Shown here piece after piece: positions 28,644 to 36,974 of a stretch of DNA of 37,479 bases. The notes under the pieces were generated by a model. The model searched no databases and was not told the DNA's origin. It saw only the letters and a list, made by a program, of their open reading frames with translations. The translations under genes and the position numbers were made by a program. This DNA comes from a virus. The stretch is from IMG/VR virus record IMGVR_UViG_3300044941_000044, positions 1 through 37,479 of that record; one strand, 5' to 3'. Positions within the stretch are counted from its first letter, which is position 1; each line of letters opens with the position of its first letter.

Positions 28644-31600
28644 TATAAACTCTTCATTTCTTGGTCTATGTTTAATAGAGCTTGTTGCACTTCATCTTGG
28701 TTGGCAGCATTACCGTGATCCCGCAAAATAGCCGCTCTCAGGTTTTCTAGCGATTCTTTTCTCAATCTTGTCAAGAATGTCTGGTGGAAAGCCAAAGCCA
28801 AGAAGTCTCGGTTATCTTTCAACACTTTCCAGTCAGGTGTTTTGGCGGCTCTTTCTCTGGCCGATAATGTGCCCACGTCCCTAGCCGCCGCTGCCGCTGG
28901 AACTTGTGGGCGAATTGGGATCGGCTGTTTTGGAGCTTGCTGTTGAGGACGTACCGGCGTCGGAGCGACCGCAGGCTTTTGTTCAGCCGGTTTTTCCATA
29001 TCCAAGGCATCGTAAATAGCGTCTTGTACGCCAGCAGCAATTGCTTCCTCTTTGCCGGGGAAGTTGCTGGCAATCAACTTGGCCAATCGACTTACCTTCT
29101 CTCCACCTTGAGGCAATAAAGCTGTCCGCATTTGGTCGCTAGGAACAATCTTATCATTCTCATCGGTGTCGATATTGTTGAGGTAATCATCCCACAACTT
29201 GTCGATAGCAACATCCAAATCTTTGTCTTTGCCACCAGCTTGAGCTTGTTGTGGTTGTTGTTGAGCTTGCTGTCCGGCTCGCAATTCATCCGAGTCAGAG
29301 TATTTTCTTGTCAATGGGTGTTGTGCGAAGTTGGCCACCAATTGTGCAGACGTTTGTGCTTCCTTGGTAATTGCCGCCATGACTTCATTAGCTGCTTGTT
29401 CTACATCTGATGTATAACCATCGACTTCAATCATCTTCTTAATCAATTCATAGATTTGTAGAGCTACAACCTTCTTGTCTTGAATAGATTTTGAAAGCAA
29501 TGTAATGATTTCTTGGCCCACATCTTGACGGCTTCTTTCTTTTGCGACCTGAGCCTCAGCATCAGCACTTCCGGCTTCTTGTCTCAATTCGTCAAGCAAA
29601 GCACGCATTTGGCGTACATCGTAAGGGAATTTGTGTTGACCAGAAAGTTGTTTTCTATTTACTGTGTCTCCAAGTTCGTCACGATAGAAGCCTCTGTCTC
29701 TCAATTTTTGACTTACAATATCTTGAGTTGTGGCCGAGCTTTCTTCGCCCGTCTCTGCACTCTTTGTGGCACGGTCCATTGAAGTTTGACGCAAGGTTGG
29801 ATCGAGAATTCTCTTTCTACGAGTTCTGCCACCCTCGTGGTCTTGCTGCATAATCATGCTTGTTTGCGTTTTGGCAAATGTAGCACGCTTGCTTGGTTCC
29901 AACATATCTGGGTCATTTAGATTCTGTTGCATTCTTTGAACAATGATTTGGTGAATTTCTTCGATGTTGTTCAAACCGATATTTCTTTCCCATACCGTGG
30001 CTTCACCGCAGTCGGCACCCTTCAAGCAGCTTCTGATGCCACGAATAATGTCGTCGTAGAATAAACCGCCTTCTCCCGTGCGGTCGAATCGTCCTTGACT
30101 GTCCAATTTGTTTATCTTCATGGCAGTTGTTGGACGTGGACGATCATCTCCCGGCTCTGGGCCGAAGATTTGGAACATCTTATCGTGATAATCTTTGTGG
30201 CCGTATTCGAGTGGTTGAGCGCCTGATGTATTTTGATTTAGCGACAAAGCCCCCGCAGCATATACGCCTTTTCTGCGTGTTGCCCTTTGGATTGCCTCGT
30301 AATCATCTGGGTGAACGTCAACATAATCTTTTTGATAACCTCTTCGTTCCTCATCTGGGATGGCAAGTTTTGGCTGACCAGTTCTGGGGTCAATGATGAT
30401 TTTGCCCTCCTCGTCTGTTTCATAGTCTTCGGGCAAAATGCCGATAGACCGGAAATATCCAGCCGGACGAACATATGGCATGTCGATTTTTGTTTTAATT
30501 TCTCTTCCGTCTTTATCGACCTCTATAATTTCCTTCTCAAAGTGTGGAAGGTGTACGGTTTGACGTTGATCGAAAGGAATACCTTTCCAATGTTGATGAT
30601 GACCGGGAATTGGCGGGCCAGAAATACCACCATTTCGTTTGAGCCATTCAATGTCTTGTCGAGCGAGACGTACAGCCTCCGCACGTTTCTTATCATTAGA
30701 TGGGAAACTACGGGGATTAACTTCTTCGCCGCTGAGAGTTTTGAAAGGAGCGTTAGCCAAACCTAGAAGGGTATAGTATTTGGATTCTAGTGGGTTCTGA
30801 TATTTTTCACGGATAAACGAGTCTTGTACATGCTCGCCACCGCCCTGTCGTCCGCCCTTTCCGGCTGCAACGGGCTGAAATCCCTTTACTCTAACCTTCT
30901 CGCCAGAAGGCAACTCGATTTCTTCTCCCGGTCGTGGCAAATCGCCATATATTCCGTGAGCATTTGTTGCAAGGAAATCCTTCATGCGATCCACAACTGT
31001 TTGGTGGGATGGCATTTGCATACCTTGGGTGCTGTGAGGAATATCGCTATCCCCAGCTTTCTTTTTTGGTCTTCCTTCTTTAACGCCGTGTAAATCGTAT
31101 CCATATTGACCAGTTTCGTGTCCGTATTTTGACAGTCCGGTGTGTGGAGCGTGTTGGTGGCCTCTTGTTCTTTCCAATTTGTGGATTAAACGATTGATGA
31201 ATGGGTGAGCTTTAATCCTTCGGACACCTTTGCCTTGCCCACGGAATTCATAAACTCTGGGTTCGTCATTGACAGTATCTGGCATCGCTTCTTCGACTGC
31301 ATAGTAAGCAATATCTTTTGCAGCACCCGTAGCAGCTTTTTCTAGGTTTCCGCCTCTGTATCTTTCGGCCCATTCTGGGCCGTAGTTATTTTGGATTTGT
31401 CTCAAAGTGTGCGGGGGCACCATATCTCTAAGCATGTCGAGGTTGCCCGACAGGAGAGCTTGTTTGATTTTCTGAACCAATTCCTCGTATTTTGGACCCC
31501 GTGCTTCCTCTCTGGCTCTCAAAGCAGCATATAAATCGTCGTGGTAGCGAGCGTGCAAAGCACGACCCCAAAGGTCTGGTGGGAACTGCTGTAAAAATTC

Positions 31601-31783
31601 AATGTCATCATTATCAATACGAATAGGATGCTTCGCTACGTCGCCTGTTGCACTGGCCGTAGGATCATTTGGGCTAAACGGTCTAGCCATCTCGAAGAGC
31701 TTAGGCATATATGCATTGACATATCTCCTGTCTTCGGTAAAAAATTTGGTTTTGAAGAAATCTTTGAAGTTAACGGCTTTCAT
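28643..31783 (-). CDS. 1046-aa virion-type protein of unknown function
   Basis: The product starts MKAVNFKDFFKTKFFTEDRR, the short F-rich opening seen in some head-core proteins. It is charged and low in hydrophobic stretches, with a His-rich part (residues about 210-235, RGHQHAPHTG), acidic and basic clusters, a Gln-rich linker (QQAQQQPQQAQ near 850) and a Pro/Gln-rich region near 945-975. No enzyme motif was seen. The large size, disorder and gene neighbourhood suggest an internal head, tail-fibre-hub or ejection protein. No clear Shine-Dalgarno is present: GGGG lies 10-13 bases before ATG. Confidence 0.7.
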   Translation of the reverse strand: MKAVNFKDFFKTKFFTEDRRYVNAYMPKLFEMARPFSPNDPTASATGDVAKHPIRIDNDDIEFLQQFPPDLWGRALHARYHDDLYAALRAREEARGPKYEELVQKIKQALLSGNLDMLRDMVPPHTLRQIQNNYGPEWAERYRGGNLEKAATGAAKDIAYYAVEEAMPDTVNDEPRVYEFRGQGKGVRRIKAHPFINRLIHKLERTRGHQHAPHTGLSKYGHETGQYGYDLHGVKEGRPKKKAGDSDIPHSTQGMQMPSHQTVVDRMKDFLATNAHGIYGDLPRPGEEIELPSGEKVRVKGFQPVAAGKGGRQGGGEHVQDSFIREKYQNPLESKYYTLLGLANAPFKTLSGEEVNPRSFPSNDKKRAEAVRLARQDIEWLKRNGGISGPPIPGHHQHWKGIPFDQRQTVHLPHFEKEIIEVDKDGREIKTKIDMPYVRPAGYFRSIGILPEDYETDEEGKIIIDPRTGQPKLAIPDEERRGYQKDYVDVHPDDYEAIQRATRRKGVYAAGALSLNQNTSGAQPLEYGHKDYHDKMFQIFGPEPGDDRPRPTTAMKINKLDSQGRFDRTGEGGLFYDDIIRGIRSCLKGADCGEATVWERNIGLNNIEEIHQIIVQRMQQNLNDPDMLEPSKRATFAKTQTSMIMQQDHEGGRTRRKRILDPTLRQTSMDRATKSAETGEESSATTQDIVSQKLRDRGFYRDELGDTVNRKQLSGQHKFPYDVRQMRALLDELRQEAGSADAEAQVAKERSRQDVGQEIITLLSKSIQDKKVVALQIYELIKKMIEVDGYTSDVEQAANEVMAAITKEAQTSAQLVANFAQHPLTRKYSDSDELRAGQQAQQQPQQAQAGGKDKDLDVAIDKLWDDYLNNIDTDENDKIVPSDQMRTALLPQGGEKVSRLAKLIASNFPGKEEAIAAGVQDAIYDALDMEKPAEQKPAVAPTPVRPQQQAPKQPIPIRPQVPAAAAARDVGTLSARERAAKTPDWKVLKDNRDFLALAFHQTFLTRLRKESLENLRAAILRDHGNAANQDEVQQALLNIDQEMKSL

Positions 31784-31826
31784 TTAATTACAACCCCATT
31801 TCGTAATCCCGAAACTATATATTAGC

Positions 31827-32699
31827 ATGAGCAGCAATATGTTATTTATTCCCCGACCCAGCAAAGAAGAGTACAGTGCTTACGCCAACTGTGCTTCTTG
31901 CAATGATTTAGGTGCAACCGATCCCTTGGTAAAAATCGGTCCCAGACGTTCCAGACTCAAAGTTAGAGAACAAATTAAAGAATATGTTCTCACTATGCTG
32001 GGTGCCCCGGTAATTCAGTTAGAGCTAGACGAACAACAAGTTTACAATGCAATTGATTTTGCTCTTCAAATATTTGAAGACTATGCTCCTGCTGAATACT
32101 TCCAATATTACACCTTTTATGCTACGCCGGGGCAAAGCGTTTACGAATTGCCAGCCGACGTAGGATACGTTCGTAATATCTATTACAAAGAAACCGCTAA
32201 TTATGCATTTTCTTCATCAGATTTAGGTGGTGTAATCCCCCTCGAATACATGGGAGCGGGTGCTTATGGCAGTATTGCAGGCGGTATTAACCCTCAACAG
32301 CCTGTCTGGGGCAAGATGGGCGAATGGGTCTTGTACAAACAATATGAGGATATGTACAACCGAATTTCAGGTCAACAGGGTGGCTGGGAATGGCTTGGCG
32401 GATACAATCACGTCAAATTGTATCCTACCCCTTATAGAAGTTTCCCGGTAATTGTTCGATATTTGCAACGCCGACCGGACTTTGCAATGGTCACTCAGGC
32501 CATGCAAGAAGGTGCTTTGGCATTTGCCAAGATTATTCTCGGCAGAATTCGTTCTAAAATTCAGAACCCACCCGGTCCCAACGGTGGCATTCAGTTGGAC
32601 GGCCAACAAATTCTTCAAGAAGGGCTGGAAGAGAAAAAAGAATGGGAAGAAAAGCTACTCAATAAATGGGGCGATTTGCTTGGTCCTTCTATGGGGTAA
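31827..32699 (+). CDS. Neck/head-completion protein, gp13-like candidate
   Basis: The 290-aa product has a core VREQIKEYVLTMLGAPVIQL, ELDEQQVYNAIDFALQIFED (46-85), then GQSVYELPADVGYVRNIYYK. The LGxPVxxxExxxxQ...ID.AL pattern occurs in neck and head-completion proteins of T4-like phages. The C-terminal part holds YLQRRPDFAMVTQAMQEGAL. There is no visible Shine-Dalgarno before ATG 31827. It faces away from the 1046-aa gene, with a 43-base divergent promoter region between them. Confidence 0.6.
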   Translation: MSSNMLFIPRPSKEEYSAYANCASCNDLGATDPLVKIGPRRSRLKVREQIKEYVLTMLGAPVIQLELDEQQVYNAIDFALQIFEDYAPAEYFQYYTFYATPGQSVYELPADVGYVRNIYYKETANYAFSSSDLGGVIPLEYMGAGAYGSIAGGINPQQPVWGKMGEWVLYKQYEDMYNRISGQQGGWEWLGGYNHVKLYPTPYRSFPVIVRYLQRRPDFAMVTQAMQEGALAFAKIILGRIRSKIQNPPGPNGGIQLDGQQILQEGLEEKKEWEEKLLNKWGDLLGPSMG

Positions 32700-32703
32700 A
32701 AAT

Positions 32704-33300
32704 ATGAAGTCATATAAAGAATGGTATCAAGAAAAGAATATCGGTGATTCCGGCGAGCTTAAATTCCTCAGCAAAGATGAATTTACCAAGCTCGCCTTGG
32801 AGTATTTCGGTATTGTTCTTAAAGGTAATTTGAAAACCTATTTTGAACATCGTGAAAATATGCTTGTCGAAGCAGTTGAAACTTCTCGATACGGTATTGA
32901 AGTCAATTATCGCACCAAAAAAGACGAAGTTTTGGAAGGTTTCGCCAAGGTTGCTTTGGGGTATGTAAGTGCCGCTCTCAAAAATAATGGTTATCACACA
33001 AAACACGTTTTTACAGAAAAACCTCTTCGTTTATTGGTTTCCACAAGAAATTGGGACGATGGCGAATGGGCTGGTGTTGTCACTTGGAATGCAGAACATG
33101 CCTGCTTTGTAATATCCAAGGGATTTTACAATCGTGAAAGAAAGACGGTTTCCATTCAGACAAATAAGAAATGTGACGCCGATAATGCAGCAGAAATAGC
33201 CAAGGAATTGAACAATATGATGCATCACTTGAAGGATCAACCTGATCGTCATCAAGAGAAATTGAAACCAGTTCCGTTAAAGAGAGGGCCAAAGGGATGA
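32704..33300 (+). CDS. 198-aa protein of unknown function
   Basis: The product from ATG 32704 begins MKSYKEWYQEKNIGDSGELK and has a mixed alpha/beta body with LRLLVSTRNWDDGEWAGVVT and a basic tail (KLKPVPLKRGPKG). No family is recognised. It follows the gp13-like gene by 4 bases and overlaps the Nudix gene by 4 (ATGA), so the three are one operon. Confidence 0.6.
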   Translation: MKSYKEWYQEKNIGDSGELKFLSKDEFTKLALEYFGIVLKGNLKTYFEHRENMLVEAVETSRYGIEVNYRTKKDEVLEGFAKVALGYVSAALKNNGYHTKHVFTEKPLRLLVSTRNWDDGEWAGVVTWNAEHACFVISKGFYNRERKTVSIQTNKKCDADNAAEIAKELNNMMHHLKDQPDRHQEKLKPVPLKRGPKG

Positions 33301-33887
33301 TTTGTTGCCACTGCGGAGAACCCAGCAACCAAGATATTTGTGATGGCTGCTTAGCGTGGGGCGTTACTCAAGAAGACGTATTCCCCACGTTCTCTGAACA
33401 ATTTCACAGAATCGGAAAAGACGGCAAGCGTTATTGGCATCAGTCCGGGGCCGGAATCCTTTTTACGGATGGACATTCTATTTTGTTGCTAAAGCGGAAA
33501 GAGCCGAGCGACAATGCAGGGACGTGGGGAATTCCGGGTGGCGGCGCTAAAAAGGGCGAAAGCCCCATCGCTACGGCGTGGCGTGAAACCAAGGAAGAGT
33601 GCGGTGCTGGGCCTCAAGGCTACCAAATCGAAAAGTTCCACGAAAAAGATGGCCACCACAACTTCCACGTCTTCATGTACAGGATTTCCAAGCCGTTCGA
33701 GTGCGAAATCAGTAAAGAACATAGCGAGGCTAAGTGGATACCCATCAACGAGTTAAGCAAATACAAATTGCATCCTAAAATGGCCGAACACTGGCCGTCA
33801 TACAAACGTGTGATAGATCGTAAAATCCCCAAGAACTCGTTCTCGGAGTGGTTGGCGAGCAAAAATGTGCTTGACAGCCAAAAGTAG
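33297..33887 (+). CDS. Nudix hydrolase with N-terminal zinc ribbon
   Basis: The 196-aa product opens with a four-Cys ribbon CCHCGEPSNQDICDGC, then a Nudix fold. The Nudix box is complete: G82-x5-E88-x7-R96-E97-x2-E100-E101-x-G103 (GGAKKGE...RETKEECG). Nudix enzymes hydrolyse nucleoside diphosphates linked to X; phage examples act on mRNA caps, NAD-type or damaged nucleotides. The substrate here is unknown. The ribbon fusion could direct it to a protein or RNA. Confidence 0.85.
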   Translation: MICCHCGEPSNQDICDGCLAWGVTQEDVFPTFSEQFHRIGKDGKRYWHQSGAGILFTDGHSILLLKRKEPSDNAGTWGIPGGGAKKGESPIATAWRETKEECGAGPQGYQIEKFHEKDGHHNFHVFMYRISKPFECEISKEHSEAKWIPINELSKYKLHPKMAEHWPSYKRVIDRKIPKNSFSEWLASKNVLDSQK

Positions 33888-33899
33888 AAGGGTACAATC
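33872..33899 (+). promoter_or_regulatory. Sigma70-type promoter inside the Nudix gene end
   Basis: TTGACA (33872-33877), 16-base spacer, TACAAT (33894-33899). It overlaps the last Nudix codons and should drive the small Cys-rich gene at 33938. Confidence 0.65.
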
Positions 33900-33937
33900 T
33901 GTTCTGTTGTAAAGCCGAAATAATTTTGAGGCAAAAC

Positions 33938-34138
33938 ATGAACGCCACAGAATGCCAAAGAATTTGTGTTGATTGTAAAAATCTCGATGAATGCCCGCTG
34001 TTGAAAACGATCAAAAAACACCCGAAAGGTATCAGCGGCAAAAAACTTGCAGAAGAAGTAAGTCTGCCTTTTGCTGAAGTGAATTTTCTTTTACTTCAGC
34101 TTTGCCTTATTTCTCAATTTGTTTTGAGGTCTTCTTGA
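33938..34138 (+). CDS. 66-aa Cys-rich protein with winged-helix-like C-terminus
   Basis: The product has CQRICVDCKNLDECPLLK (four Cys in residues 6-19), then GISGKKLAEEVSLPFAEVNF, which looks like the first helices of a winged helix. It may be a small regulator. The start has TGAGG. Its last 32 bases overlap the opposing DUF6065-like gene. Confidence 0.55.
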   Translation: MNATECQRICVDCKNLDECPLLKTIKKHPKGISGKKLAEEVSLPFAEVNFLLLQLCLISQFVLRSS

Positions 34139-34931
34139 TAAGGCGTCGGACTATTTTCTTCTTGTTCTGATCGCTCTTAGATTGAATTAACTGCATTTTT
34201 TGTTCGCCCTTTTCTCGGCATTTATCAAACAGCTTTTTTACTCCGTCCATGCCGTCTTTGGCATAGGCACTAGCCATTTGTTTGTATTTGTCGTTGAAGG
34301 GGATGCCGTTATCGGCCCGCCAAGTATTCTGGCCTAGATATTCATCATATAAGAAGGTCAGTTCTGAAAGCTGACTTCTTTCAATGGCCTCTTCTTGATG
34401 TTGCTCCCGCAGTTTGTAATCTGGCTTCTTGGGAACAACCAGAAATTGTCCGAATGGCTCGCCGTATCTAAAGATGTGCGTTTGACCTTCGAGCGGGCTT
34501 TTGAATACGATAAAGAAAAATCTCGTCCACCATTGGGTTTGTATGTGCCCCGGTAGCATCAAGGGTACATCCCCTATTTCGTCAACGAAATATCTTGGGT
34601 GGGGTTCGAGTCGGATAACGTATCCGTCTGGGACTTTAATATCCGTTCCACTTTGATAGCCGTAATGTCCACTTGCGAAACATTTGAATGGTAGGTCTGG
34701 ATTTGAAAACTGTACTTTACCGTCCACTCTGGTAACTCTTTGTTCTTCTTCATATGGATACAAAAACTCTATTCCGTAAGTATTCCCTTCGACAAATGGC
34801 ACGCAATGCCACGGTTGAGGCGGGCCTCCATCTCCGTGATAATTATTGATCCCCGCCCAACCGGGAATTTTAAGTTTGATTGGGCGGGGTGGTAACGCTT
34901 TGCCTAAGCGATATGCAATGTCTATAGTCAT
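34107..34931 (-). CDS. DUF6065-like protein, copy 2
   Basis: The 274-aa product shares with copy 1 (21492-22319): RPIKLKIPGWAG, QPWHCVPFVEGNTYGIEFLY, LEPHPRYF, PGHIQTQWWTRFFFIVFKSP and IFRYGEPFGQ. The N-terminus and the charged helical C-terminus differ. The start ATG 34931 is in the ATGA overlap with the HEAT-like gene; a TTG at 34940 is less likely. It is the last gene of the leftward operon from 36922. The function of the family is unknown. Confidence 0.72.
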   Translation of the reverse strand: MTIDIAYRLGKALPPRPIKLKIPGWAGINNYHGDGGPPQPWHCVPFVEGNTYGIEFLYPYEEEQRVTRVDGKVQFSNPDLPFKCFASGHYGYQSGTDIKVPDGYVIRLEPHPRYFVDEIGDVPLMLPGHIQTQWWTRFFFIVFKSPLEGQTHIFRYGEPFGQFLVVPKKPDYKLREQHQEEAIERSQLSELTFLYDEYLGQNTWRADNGIPFNDKYKQMASAYAKDGMDGVKKLFDKCREKGEQKMQLIQSKSDQNKKKIVRRLIKKTSKQIEK

Positions 34932-35629
34932 GGCCCCCAACCATTTGGTTCTTTGAAATCTTCTTTCTTAATCATAGGGCCGGGAGGCGAATTGTACCAG
35001 TCATAAGCAGGCCATTCTTGGTCAATATTTGCAGTTTGATAGTAATGCAGATATTCCTTGCTGTTTTTGACAGCTTGATTCAGCAATTTTTTCAAATCAG
35101 CGTGTTTTTCGCCTCTCAGAAGTCGTTGCTTCATGTATAGCCACATAGCCTCTCGTTCAAAATCTTCATTTTTGTAATCATTCAAATCTGCGTTATTTCT
35201 TTTTACTGCCTTTTCGTAAAATTCTTTGGCAACATCTGGCACATCTAGTATTTTGCAGACGCTGCCAAGACGATCTATTTTTGCTTTTTCTAATTCATAA
35301 CCTTTTGGGTATCTTAATTTTTCATCCAAAAACCAAATTGAAGGCATTCTTATTTCTGGGTCATCACTTGAAATGTTAAAATATGATCTGTAGATTCTTA
35401 TCGACCGTACTCGTGTCTCTAAGTCTTCGCCATATATTCCAGCACAATACACACCTTGTAGAGCGGGCCAACCAATTTTTCTAAGATCGGAATCTGCCTT
35501 TTCTCGAATGCGCCAACTATCATCACCAAGTTGTTTAATGAGTTGTTGTATTTCTTTTGTGGGTGGGGGCATATGAATAGTTTCATCGCCCAATAGACCA
35601 AGCCAAAGCAACAAAAATAGAGAGAACAT
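34928..35629 (-). CDS. Secreted or membrane-anchored protein with planctomycete-style HEAT-like repeat
   Basis: The 233-aa product has a hydrophobic leader (MFSLFLLLWLGLLG), then IQQLIKQLGDDSWRIREKAD, SDLRKIGWPALQGV and LETRVRSIRIY. The pattern LGDDxxxxREKAxxxLxxIGxPAL is typical of short HEAT-like repeats abundant in Planctomycetes exported proteins. The rest is charged and helical (EFYEKAVKRNNADLNDYKNE). It lies between the uracil-DNA glycosylase and DUF6065-like genes, and overlaps the latter by ATGA. Export suggests action at the host envelope, perhaps superinfection exclusion. Host acquisition is likely. Confidence 0.65.
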   Translation of the reverse strand: MFSLFLLLWLGLLGDETIHMPPPTKEIQQLIKQLGDDSWRIREKADSDLRKIGWPALQGVYCAGIYGEDLETRVRSIRIYRSYFNISSDDPEIRMPSIWFLDEKLRYPKGYELEKAKIDRLGSVCKILDVPDVAKEFYEKAVKRNNADLNDYKNEDFEREAMWLYMKQRLLRGEKHADLKKLLNQAVKNSKEYLHYYQTANIDQEWPAYDWYNSPPGPMIKKEDFKEPNGWGP

Positions 35630-36190
35630 TTATTTGTCCAATTCTTTTTTTATCTCCTGAAAATCTTCCCATGCTTTGTCTTTTTCTGCCGGGTTTCTCA
35701 GAAGATACGCAGGATGGAAGGTTACACGAACTTTTGAACCATTGTGTTCGTACCAACTCCCCCGCAGATTATTTACAGAGGTTTTTACGCCCAAAAGATT
35801 TTGAGCGGCAGTCGCCCCAAGACAAACAATGATCTTGGGAGAAATAACTTTAAGTTGTAAATCAAGAAAGGGGCGACAATTTCTTGATTCTTGCGGAGTT
35901 GGCACCCGGTTATATTCTGGTCTGCATTTAATGATATTGAGAATATAAACTTCGTCTCTATTCAATCCGCAATTATTCAGAAGGATATTTAGTAACTCTC
36001 CTGCTCTACCAACAAACGGTCTTCCTGTTTCGTCTTCCGTGCGACCGGGTGCCTCTCCACAAAACACAATCCTGCTTTCAGGATTGCCTTCGCCAAAAAC
36101 TGTCCTCGTTCTACTGGACGCCAAATCTGGACATTTGGTACAGTTGCAAACCTTCTCGTTTAGCAACTGAAGCATTTTGGCTTTTTGCAC
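35630..36190 (-). CDS. Uracil-DNA glycosylase, family 4 (4Fe-4S)
   Basis: The 186-aa product from GTG 36190 (AAGGG upstream, ATG 36175 possible) has the family pattern: C17 and C20 (CTKC), C89 and C105 as cluster ligands, the motif GEAPGRTEDETGRPFVG (45-61) and HPAYLLRNP (159-167). Family 4 enzymes excise uracil from DNA. In a phage this could protect against deamination or act in host DNA turnover. It adjoins the nucleotidyltransferase gene (4 bases) and the HEAT-like gene (TAAATG). Confidence 0.9.
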   Translation of the reverse strand: MQKAKMLQLLNEKVCNCTKCPDLASSRTRTVFGEGNPESRIVFCGEAPGRTEDETGRPFVGRAGELLNILLNNCGLNRDEVYILNIIKCRPEYNRVPTPQESRNCRPFLDLQLKVISPKIIVCLGATAAQNLLGVKTSVNNLRGSWYEHNGSKVRVTFHPAYLLRNPAEKDKAWEDFQEIKKELDK

Positions 36191-36193
36191 GGG

Positions 36194-36922
36194 TTAATCC
36201 CTTTTTATTGTAGCAGCCTTGTTGCAAGCAGACAAATATCCGTCGATATTTTCTCCTGCATCCATCCACCAGCCATCGACCTTGTGAGCCGACAATTTTC
36301 CAATCTTCAAATAACGGTTGTTTACGTCTGTGATTTCAAGCTCGTTTCTCTTCGATGGAGATAGACTGCGAATGAAATCCCACACATTCTTATCATACAT
36401 ATAAAGTCCGGTTGCGATCAAGTTGGATTTCGGAGCCTTGGGTTTCTCTTCAATAGAAATGATTCTTCCCGTCTTGTCGAGTTCCACTACACCATAGTGC
36501 TGCGGATTTTCTACTTCGGATAAGAATATCTTTGCTCCATCTGGATTTGCTTCAAATTCTTGAACTGCATCGCCAAAACCATTTTCAAAAATGTTGTCGG
36601 CTAGAATAACACAAATGGCTTCATTGTCGGCCCAATCTTCGGCCAATGACAAAGCATCAGCAATGCCTCTTGCTTCTTTTTGGTATGTATAGTGAAGGTG
36701 TTTTAGACCGAATTCTTCACCGTTACCAAGAATTCTCAAAAACTCACCAGCGGCATTACCTCCACAGACAAGGAGAATATCTTTAATGCCGCTACGGACC
36801 AAACTTTCGATTGGCCAGTAAATCATTGGCTTGTTGTAAACTGGTAACAAACACTTATTTGTGACTTTTGTTAAAGGGTAAAGCCTCGTCCCCATTCCAC
36901 CTGCAAGTATAACGCCTTTCAT
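36194..36922 (-). CDS. Glucose-1-phosphate thymidylyltransferase-like nucleotidyltransferase
   Basis: The 242-aa product from ATG 36922 (GAAGGAGGAAG upstream) starts MKGVILAGGMGTRLYPLTKV, followed by NKCLLPVYNKPMIYWPIESL. These are the nucleotide-binding GGxGTRL and the K-x-LLPV signatures of RmlA-type enzymes. It also has CVILADNIFENGF, EVENPQHYGVVELD, SIEEKPKAPKSNLIATGLYM and DGWWMDAGENIDGY, as in RmlA. It likely makes a dTDP-sugar for surface or virion glycans; the two glycosyltransferase-like genes in this window could be linked. Confidence 0.85.
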   Translation of the reverse strand: MKGVILAGGMGTRLYPLTKVTNKCLLPVYNKPMIYWPIESLVRSGIKDILLVCGGNAAGEFLRILGNGEEFGLKHLHYTYQKEARGIADALSLAEDWADNEAICVILADNIFENGFGDAVQEFEANPDGAKIFLSEVENPQHYGVVELDKTGRIISIEEKPKAPKSNLIATGLYMYDKNVWDFIRSLSPSKRNELEITDVNNRYLKIGKLSAHKVDGWWMDAGENIDGYLSACNKAATIKRD

Positions 36923-36974
36923 TTTTTTCTTCCTCCTTCTGGAATACCTAGTTAATAGAGTGGGAGGAAAACAA

